From assembly GCA_016858145.1 (NCBI GenBank), contig JAEHOE010000107.1, positions 310,001 to 374,000 on the forward strand: a stretch of DNA of 64,000 bases, in the 5' to 3' direction. Position numbers and translations under genes: made by a program. This document shows, one piece after another, positions 1-11,600 of the stretch. The first letter of the stretch is position 1. Every line of letters begins with the position of its first letter. The notes beneath the pieces are model-generated. The model was not told the DNA's origin. It saw only the letters and a list, made by a program, of their open reading frames with translations, and ran no database searches. The stretch comes from Edaphochlamys debaryana (lineage: Eukaryota; Chlorophyta; Chlorophyceae; Chlamydomonadales).

Positions 1-366
1 GCTACTGCCCACACGCCACCCGCTACATCTCTCCCTCCGCCATGTACTGCTTATGTGAGGCTCTTCTAGGCGTGGTTATGTACGCCGCATGCACGGATAT
101 TATGTATCGGGCTGTGGGGCACACTCAGAGAGTGTTTTGCTCCGCGTCCATCCTCCGGCCCCCGGTACCCCCGAAGCGCGCCGCACGTCCCCCGCCGACC
201 CCCGCACGCACGTCTCCTGCGCTTGCATCGAGGTTGTGAACACCCCTCATTTGCGGACCTCCAGACGCATGCAGCCCTAGCTCTGCCGGGGGAATTCCCA
301 GGGGCCTTTGGACCCGGACGAGACGAGCAAGGCCCCGAGCTGCCAGCTGCCAGCTGCCGTCTGCCC
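1..366. other. 3' flank of the first inhibitor gene
   Basis: This stretch lies downstream of the stop codon of the minus-strand gene at 367-2853. It probably includes its 3' UTR. Short open frames occur on both strands but none has a recognisable domain, splice partner or signal peptide. I see nothing else in it. Confidence 0.4.
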
Positions 367-2853
367 CTAGGTGGCGGCCCACAGGCGGCGGTGCATGGTG
401 TCGCGGCGGTGCGCCGGCTTGAGGCACTTGTCGTTCAGGTACTCCCCGGTGGCAGGGTCGAAGAACAGCGGCTTGCAGCCGGGCAGGTCCACACCGTGGT
501 AATTTGCGGCGCTGCGTAAGGGGGGGAGGACGACAGCCTCTGTGAGATCACAGCTGTGCACGTAGGGGCCGTCGAGACAGCCCTCGACAACCTCGAGGGG
601 AGCTGCCCGCAGCCCTCACCAGCCTGTGAATGTGCAGATGGCGTTGGGGTAGCCGGCGCACTCGGTGTTCTCGCAGGTTGGCGGCACGAAGCCCGACTCC
701 TCATCAGGGCCCGGGCAGCTGTAGTAGGGGGCAGCTAGACGGCACCTGCAAGGGGCAGGAGGTGCGGCGTGCGCACGGGTTACCAAGCGGTGAGCACTTT
801 ATAGCAGTCAGGTCTCGCTGGCGCTTGGCGCAGGGCAGGCTAGCACGATTGCAGTTGTAAGACCAACCTCCCCGTAAAGGGGGTAGGGGGCGCCACCGTC
901 TCCTCATTCACAAAGGAATCCACCTACGGTGGATCCCTTCCCCGAATCCACAGCTGCCACCCAGTCATAAGCAAGGCAACATTACGTACTCTCCGATCTT
1001 GGTAATCTCGATGCTGAAGCATTCCTGCTGGCTGATGGCCTTGCCGTCGGTGTCAACAAACTAACAGGGCACCGCAGGTGCCCCACTGCGGTGATAAGCG
1101 CGCAGGGGACAGGGGTCAGGCATCGGGGGTTACGGCAAATTTTGCTCAAGGCCAGAAAGAGCTCGTCCAGCTGGGTCCGCGCTCTTGCCATTACCCTGTA
1201 AGCCCAACAGCAATGACACGACCTTCAGCGCCCCAAGTTCAGGCTCCCAGCTTTAGCCCCAGACGCGCTCTGCCCTCCTCACGCACCAGCACGCCCTGGA
1301 AGCTGCGATCCACGCCGCAGTAGCTGGGGTAGCACGTGGCTGTGTCGCGGTAGTTGGGGCAGTAGGCGTACTGGCAGGGGTCCAGGAGACACTCGACCTT
1401 CTTGCCGTTGCACCTGTTGGGGTCACGTGCGGGGGTGAAAGGCGGCACGCGGTCGGCGTCATGGGAGCCACACGAAGCGTACCCGCCGCTATCGTGGTGA
1501 TGCGGAGCCCTGCACCACCGGCACACCCGCCTACCATGCCAGGCGGGAAGCGGCTCAACGGTTCATGCGATCCATCCAACCGCCACTCGCGGACACTCAC
1601 GGGGGAGGCATGAAGGGAGTTGGAGGCGTGGGCTTCGCATCCTTGTAGCAGGGAATGATGCCGCCGGTTTGTGGGTCAACCCTGCATGAGGGTCAAGGGT
1701 CAAGGGCGCCAGCCCTGCATCTCCTCGGCCTTGGCATTCTACGACTAGGGGCGATGAAACCCGTGAAGGCGGCTGTTCCCCTTCCAGCTGTACAGCTGCC
1801 CAGGACCTTCGACCAGCTCCCGGTAACTTACCAGAGCGGGGCACACAGGCCGTAGGTCATTCCCCTTATCTTTACGTCGGTGCAAGTGTTCACGAAACAC
1901 TGCGCGCCCACAGGCAGGGGCTGGCAGGCCGCGGGCCATGGAGTGTCGCACGAGTTGGCGCACTTCACATATTCGCGGCTGGGGCAGTTATTCCTGGGGG
2001 TAGGGGAAGGGGGAGAGGACAGGGCAGGGGGGGACACGGAGAACGGGATGCTCAGTCCATCTGGGTCGTAGGCAAGGCGGTGGTGCGCTCCACTAGGTTG
2101 GGGTCGAGGGACGTGGGATGCTTTGCTTGGTTGAAAGCCGCAGGCACAGCAGGTGGGGGCTGCTGATTGGCCAAACAGGCACCAGCGCGGACGGCCATCC
2201 AGACGGCAAAAGCGCTTGCTAGACCTGGACAGGCCCCCTCAGTACCCCAGGCCGACGCGTGGGGGGTACCAGCACCCACTTAGGGAGGGGATTGAGGTCG
2301 GGAGAATTGCTGCACACGCCCGCGGTGTACTGCACATCCTTGCCGAGCACGCACTGCGCCTGGCATAGGTTGCTATAAGTCTGCGAGCACACGCCAAGGA
2401 TGAAGGGGGGAGGTTAGGGTCAACTTCGGGCGAGGGTGAAGGGCTCGAAGGGCGTGTCCGGAGTGGCCGGAGGCCGGTAACAGATCCCGCCATTTGAGCG
2501 CTAGCGCGCGGCAGGCGACCGAAACCCGTCGACGTCGCCACGGTCAACGACCGCACCTTCCCGTTCACGCAGACTGGTGCGTAGTTCATGGTGCAGATGC
2601 ACGGCTCTGCGGTTGAGGGCGCGCGAGAGGTTCATGGCCGACTGGACTGGGGCCGAGCGCCACGATACCATACGACCCGTTGCGTTAGTCTCGCAGAATA
2701 CTTGAAAGCTATAGCATCCGCCAAGCGCGCCAGAACCTGGGTCAGGCTGCAAGGATGCCAAAGTTCCAACCTGCCCGCGACTTGCTTACCCGCAGCCATA
2801 CCGCCTACTGCCATCGCCATGATAAACAGCGTGAGCTGCACGGTGCGAGCCAT
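367..2853 (-). CDS. secreted Kazal plus three eight-Cys-module protein (small type)
   Basis: Nine-exon model, 308 aa, phases close: 2790-2853, 2557-2606, 2280-2380, 1832-1993, 1601-1681, 1287-1413, 990-1060, 620-745, 367-511. Residues 1-22 are a signal peptide (LTLFIMAMAVGGMAAG core). A Kazal domain follows (about 22-70): CICTMNYAPVCVNGK, then TYSNLCQAQC, split by an intron after the Lys. Three eight-Cys modules follow at about 73-150, 153-218 and 219-300, ending in a His/Arg-rich tail. It is probably an extracellular protease inhibitor; Met sits at the inferred P1 position. Oddity: the acceptor matching the paralogues is at 1086/1085, but a TTAG insertion just inside that exon causes a frameshift and stop. 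Splicing directly after TTAG (exon end 1060) restores the frame and drops about eight residues, including one conserved Cys. Confidence 0.82.
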
Positions 2854-4101
2854 ACTGCGTAGCGTGGGCTCTTGACCCAGACGTTTGCCACCAATTCGCG
2901 TGCACGCACGACTGAGTGTCTCAGTTGACACCACGCTATACGAGTCTAGCGCGCTGTACGTGTGGAAGTGGTGTAAGCCGTTTAGGCGTGATCGGGCGAG
3001 GTCAGCATCCGCGCTGTAGGCCTGCCCAGAAACCCGATCAGGACGCTGGAACCCTGGGGCTCGCGGCCGCGGCCCCATTTCAGGGCCTGGGGGCAAGCCA
3101 ATGGCGGGGGAGCTCTGACGACTACGGTATCCTTTCGCTTGGGACGTGTCGGCTCCCCGTCCTGGGGCGCCCGAGCCAGGCTCGCGCAGGCCGACAGGCG
3201 CCCTCGCCCCTCCCCGAGTCCCCGTCCCCCCTCCCCGTCCCCCGACTCCCCAAGTACCGTTTGCGAGCGCGGCTGCCCCTAGGTTAGCCCCCGCCTCGGC
3301 GATGCGCACTGCTGGCACCTGCCTTCCTCGTCGCGCGGCAGTGGCTACATGGACGCGTTCAGCTGCATCCCCCGTCCACGTTCTGACTACGCTGCATGGG
3401 CCCTGCCAGCACAGAACCTCCCCGTGCCCCCGCCCCTCCCCGTCCTCCCGTCCATCATTGACGCCTGCAGTGCCGGCAAGTTACATACGCCAGCCCTCTT
3501 GGCCCTCTTGCGCATCGTAATCACTGTCCTTGCCCTTGTCCATGCTGTCTTCATCAGTCCAGCCGGGTACTTCTTGCTAGCCCTACCCGGTCCTCCCGTT
3601 TCTCCACAATTGCCCTGGTGTCTTTGACCTTGCCCACAAGGGCCCACATCGTCATCCGCACATATGTAGATTGCTTTGACGCAGCAACAGTATGAAACAT
3701 AGCATATATGCGTCCCAGGGGTGGGACCTCCCTGCCCCCGGCTTTTGTCTCTCGCAGTGCAGCGTTCACGCACATGCATCTGCACATGATGCCTGTGTGT
3801 CGTGCGTGAATACTACTTTAACACTATACATACACGTGCCCGCCTCCTTGTTGCACTTTCTGCGCACATTTGCAGGCCACGTACGGCAGGAGCCCCCGGC
3901 GCCAGGATGCCTGGGTACAGCCCTGGTACTGGCCCTGGCAGGCCCTGGTCCCTTCCAAGAGCAGCTACGTCGGACCCTGCCAGGCGCTTGGCGCCAGGAT
4001 GCCTCGTATGGCCCCGCATGTCCTCACTCATTCCCTTCAAGAGCGACAACGTGGGACACTGCCTGTCCGGAACTCTTCCGAATTGAGCCTCCGCCTGCTC
4101 C
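2854..4101. other. intergenic, 5' flank of first and 3' flank of second inhibitor gene
   Basis: Contains the presumed promoter of the gene starting at 2853 (minus) and the 3' region of the gene ending at 4102 (minus). The open frames here are GC-driven and show no domain. No promoter motif was identified. Confidence 0.4.
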
Positions 4102-6919
4102 TTAGGCAGCACGCAGGCGGCGGTGCAGGGTGTCGCGGCGGTGCCCCGTGGTACCGCAGTTGAGCAGGTCGCCCGTGACGCGGTTGTACCAGATCGCCGT
4201 ACAAAGGGGAAGGTCCACATCACGGTATTCGGACCCACTGAGGGAGAGGGGGAATGTGAGTGAGAGGGGAAATGAAATCGGGTTGGCATTGACAGAAGCT
4301 ATCCGCACGTGCCCTGGACTCCCTTGCCTTCCATCCTGTGCCAGGGGGTCCACCCAATCCAGGCCTTCGGGTACGAGGTTACGGTGCTCAGAGTGCTGCC
4401 CGGCCAGCGGCCCACTCCTGAACCCACAGCCCTACTGCTGGCGCCTAGCTGCTCACCAGCTTTTCATAGTGCAAGCGGTGTTGGGGTCGTCTTTGTACGC
4501 GGCGCAGACGGAGTTGTCGCAGGTCGGGGGGGCGTCCGGCGGGTAGCTTGGGTCATTCGGGTCCAGGCAGCCGGCGTAGGGCGCAGCCAGGCGACAGCTG
4601 CGTGCGGGGTGAACGGAAGCATGGGTTAGGGTCGTCCGCACGTATGGACACGGATTGCCGTCGCCTTGGCCATCAGTCGGGCGGGTTCCCTAGTCACCAG
4701 GCGCAGGATGGCGGGTCCCTACCGAGCCAGACCCTGAGTACCCCTCCAGCAATTCAGCGTGGCGTGACTTGCTGCTGACTTGCTTGCCATGGATGCCCGA
4801 ACTACCATCCGACCACCATCCGACTTCCCCCCAACTCAACCCACCCCCACCCAACCGACAGTAGTGATGCACCGACACTACTTGTTCCCGCCCACGGAGG
4901 TGGCTTTCGGCACAGTTGGCCGTCCGCCGCCCAAGCCATTGTGCACCCATGACCAACCGTATTCAAGACCCCCAGGGCCCCAGGTTGGGCCGTGTGCGCA
5001 TGTTTAGCCGAATAGATTGTCTCGGCGAGGCCCGGATCGCTGGTGCTCGGGAGCGAGGCCCCCGGAGGGGACAGTGGCCCCATCCCGCCAGCTGACTGCC
5101 GCCCAGACCACCACCCGCCTTCTCCCCACCCGGGACCCTCTGTGGTGCGGCCCTTTGTCCAGCGCAACTCACTCGCCAATGTCCTGAATCACGATGGAGT
5201 TGCAGTCCGACGTGTTGATCGCATTGCCGCTGGTGTCAACCAGCAGCTGGCCGCAGGGGGCCCACTGCGGGAACGGCGGGCGCGGGTTGACATGGCCAGG
5301 CACCGAACTCGACTCGTGGGGCTGTCTGCATGGCCCCCAGCGCGGAAGGGCGGTCATGGCATACGCTGCAGCTGGCCTTGGCCCGACCGCGTACCGCGCG
5401 CCGTGCACCCATGCTTCCTCTTGTGTTCACCCTCATGCCCCGGTCCCCCCTTCCGTAAAGAGGCAGCATGTTGACACCTGCATCGCATTTGGCATCAACA
5501 CCGTGCCCCGGCTCCACACTTTGGAAGCCCCGCCTATGCGCATCACGCTCACCGGAATGCCCTGGTAGCTCCTCGCCACGCTGCAGTAGCTGGAGTAGCA
5601 TGTTGCGTCGGGGTAGTTCCGGCAGTCGACCGTCTCGCAGGGCTCGGGATAGCACGCAGTCAGGGACGCCTTGGGGCACCTGCATGAGCGGCGAGCGAGC
5701 GACGTGGAGGTGCGTGGGGCTGGGGCAGCCCAAGCGCAGTGGGATCGATAGCGCCGCTGGCCCAACAGGGGCGCGTGACTCGCTCCCTGTCGGACAGGGA
5801 TGGGTGCTGATGCGCCCCGACGACCGGTGCCCGGATGAGACTTACGAGGGAAGGAAGCTGGGCTGGGACTTCTGGCAGGGGACGATGTCGCCCGTGGCTG
5901 GGTCAACCCTGCGGCCGTGCGAGGTGCGGCAGCAGAGCGTCAGGAGGGTTGAGGCGGCCATCGTGCTCTGCCTAGCTTTTATTCAAGTTGCTAGGCGCAC
6001 GAAGCGCTAGCCTTGATCTCACCATAGCGGGGTGCAGGCGGGGTAGACAATCCCCTTGATCCTGGTGTCGGCGCATGTATTCACAAAGCACTGGGCTTTC
6101 TCTGGCAGGGGCTGGCAGTTTGCGGGCCATGGAGTCTTGCACGTGTCGGCGCACTTCACGGCGCTGCGGCTGGGGCAGTTCCTGGGGGATAGGTGGATGG
6201 GCGGGGAGGGGAGGGGATGGAAGGGAAGCCGGGGATCAGTCAGTGGGGACAGTGGGGAAAGCGCTCCCAATACATGATCCGCCTGTCAATGCCACAGAGA
6301 GCCCACTTGTGTACCCGCTTGGGCACCGGTACTGTACGCCCCCGTACTGTACGCCCCCGGTCAGCCTACCTATGTACAGCCGCTAACTCACTTCGGAACG
6401 GAGGTCACAAGCGCCGATGGTGTACTGCACGCCCTTGCCGTACACGCACTGGGCTTGGCACAGGTTGCTGAAGGTCTGCAACAACGGGGGCATGGCGGGT
6501 TTCCTTTAAGGGGGAGGGGAGGAGCGAGGGGGAGGGAGGAGCGAGGGGGACAGGTTTGACCTGCTGCACAGTGTAGGACTCTGAGTGCAGACCCGTTTAC
6601 ACTATAATCGGCGTACCTGGCCGTTCACACAAACAGGCTTGTATTCCTCCGTGCAGATGCAGGCCTCTGCGAGCGGAGCGGGGAACCGGAACGACACTCA
6701 TGCGACAATGTTGCCGGTGAAGACCAGTTGCTGTGTACATTGCTGCAGCATTGTATAGGTGCATGTCTTTCAGCGGCTGCCGCTTTGCGTCGAGCCATCT
6801 GGGAGTCCCAGGCGGGAATCCCAAGGTGCCACGCACCAAACTGTCCTGCGGCTCGCCTCACCCGCAGCCCCCATTGCCATAGCCACCAGGGCAATCAAGA
6901 CTAAGCCGAGCCTTGCCAT
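4102..6919 (-). CDS. secreted Kazal plus three eight-Cys-module protein (small type), one frame break
   Basis: Nine exons matching the paralogues one for one: 6862-6919, 6617-6666, 6392-6475, 6023-6181, 5846-5908, 5553-5679, 5173-5264, 4457-4597, 4102-4237. The signal peptide is residues 1-20 (LVLIALVAMAMGAAG). The Kazal domain reads CICTEEYKPVC, then TFSNLCQAQC; Glu is at the inferred P1 position. The three eight-Cys modules start at the exon ending 6181 (NCPSRSAVKC), the exon ending 5679, and the exon ending 4597. Exon 7 ends in DIGE like its relatives. Problem: exon 3 (84 nt) ends in phase 0 at a good GTGAGT donor, while exon 4 needs phase 2, so the model does not close. All paralogues end this exon in phase 2. 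Either a one-base indel near 6392-6410 exists in the genome or the assembly, or the gene is a recent pseudogene. Domain assignment is firm; coding status is not. Confidence 0.7.
6329..6358. repeat. 15-bp direct tandem repeat, two copies
   Basis: GTACTGTACGCCCCC is repeated twice head to tail inside the third intron of the gene at 4102-6919. It looks like a local slippage duplication. Confidence 0.85.
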
Positions 6920-8696
6920 GGCAGGTCTGTTTCGCCGCGCAGAAGTTTCAGAAGTTTGTGCACTAACTTGCGACAACTCTGTACCGTGCGACAGCCGAAC
7001 GTTAGCGGCTTAGTGGACAGCTGACAGTCGCCATGGGTGCTGTGAGCAGTGCCTTGAATTGAATCGATCGGGTTTCAGGTTTCGCCCGATGCCGGCACAT
7101 GCATGCTGTGTCGCAACTGGTCGCAATTCCGGCCGGCGCCGGCCTGGCGGTGCACTCTTGCCTGCGTCACCTTGCGTCTGAACGACCGCGTGCAGTGCAG
7201 TATGCATAAAGCGAACATGCCACAGCCACATGGTGCGTGCGTGGCGGCGGTTGGGAACGGTTGGGACCAGGTCCCTCGTCCATCCGCAACACTCCCTCAA
7301 GTCTCATCAGGCCGCGTAGATTGCGTAGGGACGGTGTCCCTGCCGCCTGCGAGGCAAGACGCAATTCCTGGTCGAGTGATGGCTACCCCGGCCTGCCCTG
7401 GCCTATGCCCTTCGGTCGCCCACGGGAGCTGCTGCTGGCTGGGGTGGATGACATTAACGAAGCGCAGCGCAGCTGGCTGGGGTATCGGGGGTATCGGGGG
7501 CATGATGACGATGCGGGAGGGTTCGGGCGGGCAATCTGTACACTTAGCTGTGGCATTCAGGTCTCCCATGAGGACCGCCCTCATGCTTGCCGGCGGGAAG
7601 ATTAAGAAGTCGGGGGCCGTCTCCACGGCAGGCCCTTCCAGGTCTCCCCCTCATTCCTGCCTATCGACATGAACGCGGAGGGCCGGCTGTACCTTGATAC
7701 CGGGCCTCGTCGGGTATCCTAATGCCGGGCCTCACCTTGGCTGACTCAATGCAACCCTCGACGCCAACGAACAGGTGGTGGAGTGCAGGAGGTGGAGTGA
7801 CCGTGCCTCTCAACACAACCCATCCCCAACCACGATAATAGCTAGCACGCCACAGAGCTGCGACCATAGACGTTAGGTTTCTGCACTCAAATCCTCAATC
7901 CCTCGAGTGCACGCTTCCTCTTCCTATCCTTGAATAGCCCCCGTCTTGTCCAGGTCCCAGCGTTCAATCCCGTAACGGGCAGAGGAGGAGAAGGCAGGCA
8001 CGGAGCTCTGTCCAGGGCAGCAGGCCGCGGGTCACTCCCATGCAACCTTCGTTTGATGCAATACCATGCAGCCGTTAAGCAGCCCTCATCAGATGCAGAC
8101 GAGAGCTAGCCCCAAACTTAAGTTCTCAACCTCCACAGCCTGGATGCATATCAGTTTCAGCAGCTCTCTGCAGACCCGAGAACCCGCAGGTCCTCCGCAT
8201 TGCCATGCTGAGAGGTCAGCCCTGAGCGTTTGGCTCAGCAATTGCCCATCTCCCCTGCGGGCTAAACGCAGGTCGTGCGCGCCACAGTGGGGCGGCAGGA
8301 TAGTAATACTGTTTATGGTAGAATATCAAGTGCCAAATGCCATGCTCGGCGAGGTGAAGTAGCCTAGGTTGCCTGTATGCCAAGGTGTGGCCCGCCCACG
8401 ACGTTGGCCGTGGGCGTGTCACCCATATATACAAAGCCAGGACACCCCGACAGGAACAGCCCGTGGGGACACCCCTTTTGCATGCAAGCCCCCTCCCTAC
8501 CAGATGCAGACCCACATCACGAAGCCCACCCACCCAACCCCCAGATCAGCTGGCAGGCAACCACCTTCCGCTGGCTCAGCCCTCAGCCCTCAATCCTCTA
8601 GAAGCATCCACCGGCCGCACGGCGCTCGCCGCAATAAGCTTCAGCTGCTGTCTCTGCATCGCATACGCTGACAACCCCGGTTCGCCGGTTCAACCT
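6920..8696. other. intergenic 1.8 kb between second inhibitor gene and the larger giant
   Basis: Holds the 5' flank of the gene starting at 6919 (minus) and the 3' flank of the giant gene ending at 8697 (minus). Open frames of up to 189 codons occur at 7103-7672 but have no domain, signal peptide or splice-linked continuation, so I do not call a gene. There is a short GTATCGGGG doublet near 7480. Confidence 0.4.
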
Positions 8697-11600
8697 TCAG
8701 TCCTCCAGCAGCATCCGCCGGCCGCCCGACGCTGGCGACGGGGACCTCTTGGCCAGGCAAAGCCCCAGGAACGCATGCCCCGCCAGCGGCCCGCTGCGCA
8801 CGCCGCGGCACTCGAACCGCTTGGCCCAGCACTGCTGCGTGGAGCCCAGCAGGCAGGCGTCCCGGCGGCGGCCGCTGAGGCAGGCGTCGCCGCTGCAGTC
8901 GTAGCACTTGCCGTCGGTGTCAACCTCAGCGCCGACACACTCGGCGGCGCACCTGCGTGGATCGGGGGAGGGGGGGAGAGGGGACGGGGGTGGTCGGCCA
9001 CCCAGCTCTTCAGGCATCCATGCATCCAGCCAGGGATGACGGATCGCGCAGGGCTTCTCTGCCCCTGACCAAACCCCCCTCAACCACACAGCGCTACGCC
9101 CAAGCCGCATCCCGTCTGGCACACGCCCCGAGGCCAGTGTCGTGCCCCTCGTGCCTCGCCCGCGTGCACGCGCCTGGTGGGGTAGGTGATTCCGTCCACT
9201 CCGCACACCGGCTGGTACACGTCCTTGGGGCAGGCCGTACAGGCGCCGGGGCACTGCACCGGGTCCCGCGTCTCAGGGTCCACCCACACCGCCGCGCACG
9301 CGCCCGCGGGCTGCCCCCGGTACAGAGCGTCGCGGCAGTAGCTGGGGACGCACACGGCCCCGGCGGGGCCCGAGGGGCAGACTGCTCCGTCGCAGGGGTT
9401 GCGCACGCACTCCACCTTCTGGGCCGGGGGGCACCTGCATCGGGGTCCGGCGTAGGAGGGCGGGGGGCTGAGGTAGGGTGCAGGGGTGTGCACGTTGTGT
9501 GCCTTGGGGAAACTGTAACTGCTGAAGAGCTAGCTAGAGGCATAGCTATGTTACTGCAGAAAGGGCTTTGGAACCTATGCAAACTTTAGGGAGGAGATCC
9601 GACCGTGTTGTTAGGTAACGCACCCTTCGTCCAGCTCCCAGCCCAGTGGCTTGACACTCGTTTGTGGCAAGGGCTCCGTGGAATTATCGTTCACGACAGG
9701 TGGCGGCGGGGCCGGCAATGGGAGGCCTGGCGGAGGTGGAGGGGGCGGCGGCGGCGGGAGGCCCGGCGGCGGTGGTGGGGGCGGCGGCGGGAGGCCCGGC
9801 GGCGGGGGTGGGGGCGGCTGCGGGAGGCCCGGCGGCGGAGGCGGAGGTGGTCGCGGTAGACCCGGGGGCGGCGGCGCGTGCGGCGGCGGCACGCCCGGGG
9901 GCGACGGAGGCGGCGAGGTCGGGCACACGGAGAGAACGCTCCAGTCCTCCTTGTTCTTCCACACCGCGGTGCAGGGGCCGACCTGGGACCGGGACCAACA
10001 CGGATCGCACAGGGCACGGCTGGTAAGTCTCGCACAGCCGTCCTCAGCCGTAGCCTGGCAAGGCCGTGGCGTAGGTCCGCAAGCTTAAGGGCAAGCAAGG
10101 CAAGGGCCAGCCCCTCAGACCGCATGCTCCAGAGCAGGGCTGCGCAACATGAATACGGCAACCACTACCCCCATAGCCATGGGTAGCACGTGGGCTCCAT
10201 CGAGCTGCTGACTCACCGGGGTCCCGTCCGGCAGCTCGCCGTCTCTGCAGTAGCTGGGCTCGCACGTGGCCATTCCCTCCATGGCTGCCTTGCACTCCTC
10301 GGACACCACGGTGCAGGGGTTGGCCGGGCATTGGACGATGACGCCACTCGGACAGCTGAGGGAGGGACGACCGGTGGGAGCCCAGGCCGGAGCTTCTTGC
10401 TCCTCATTCGTAACTTACATTACCCAAACCAGATACACCAATTACTGCCACCAGCTGACCACCAACACCAAATCCCTCCCGAACACTACGAAATCCCCTA
10501 TCCCCCCATTTTCACGTAGACCTAGTGGCCGGTAGCTTTAAGTCCGCTCTCTCAGACAGGCAGCCCAACGGGCCGCCCAAATTCCGCTCTCTCAAACCGG
10601 CAGCTCCGACGGGCCGCCTCAAGGCCGGCAGCCTTGAAGGCCCCTCGTGGGATTGTGCGGCACCGCGGCCGGAGCTTGTCCAGACCGGCAGACCGTACGG
10701 GCCGGTGCCTCCCGCCAGCGAGCAGCAATGCGACCGGCAGCCCGAAGGCTGCGCTCTCAAGCCGACCGTACAGCGGTCAGCAGCTGGCCCCGAAGCCGGG
10801 ACCAGGGTGTGCGGCGGCTTCCGTGTGCAAGGGAGGCGGGCGGGTGATATGATATGGAACGGAGCAGCAGAACACACAGTGCGGCGCCTTCAAGCTATGC
10901 TTGGCGCCGGAAGCCCGGGACCTCATCTACAGGACCGGGAAGCGAACTCTACACGGCAGATGCTGCCGACAGGCGGCAGCTGCCGCTAAGAAGCGGCTGG
11001 GGTACGGCGTTGCCGTACCCAGCACAACATACTCAATCGTTGCAAGAACTAGCCTTCTCCAACGCTCGTTCCTCACTCTGGAGAAGTCAACGTTTGCATG
11101 CTTGACCAATGGCCCCATAACCCAGTCTGTTGTCGCGGTAAACCTGCCCTAACCTTAAACCCACCCACCTGACGGCCGCCTTCGGCTCCTCCATGTAGAG
11201 GCACACCTCGGCACTGGCGGACGCGCGGTCGAGCCACACGGCCGCGCAGGGCGGCACGGGCTCTCCGTTGACGGTGACTGGGTCGCTGTCTTGGGCGCAC
11301 GTGTTGAGGAAGCAGCTCCAGCTGGGGTCGGCGTCGCCGCAGGGCGCGGCGGTGCAGGAGTCGAAGCTGCAGGCGGCGGTCTGGGTGCACCTGGACGTTC
11401 GTCAGCAGGAGGCAGGGGACGGAGGGCGGAGGGCCCGGAGGAGAGAGGATAAGGGTTAGGGGCGGTACGTGCAAAGAAGACACGGGAGTCGCGGAGCAAA
11501 GGCTGGTCTGTCAGGGACCACACAGGGTGGGCAAGGAGAGGCGAGGTTTGCACTGCAGGTTGCAGCACGGCAAGGCTCACTCGGCAAAAGGGTTCCGGTC

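Noticed and set aside
1040..1062. TGA in the first inhibitor gene read as a selenocysteine codon
   Set aside because: The frame is also shifted by the 4-bp insertion, so recoding alone cannot restore the protein; the alternative acceptor explains it better.
7103..7672. 189-codon open frame between two inhibitor genes
   Set aside because: No recognisable domain, transmembrane or signal segment, and no splice-linked partner exons.
9651..10088. Glycine-rich open frame on the plus strand
   Set aside because: It is the complement of the Pro-rich linker of the minus-strand giant gene, whose exon phases close; no start context or signal peptide.
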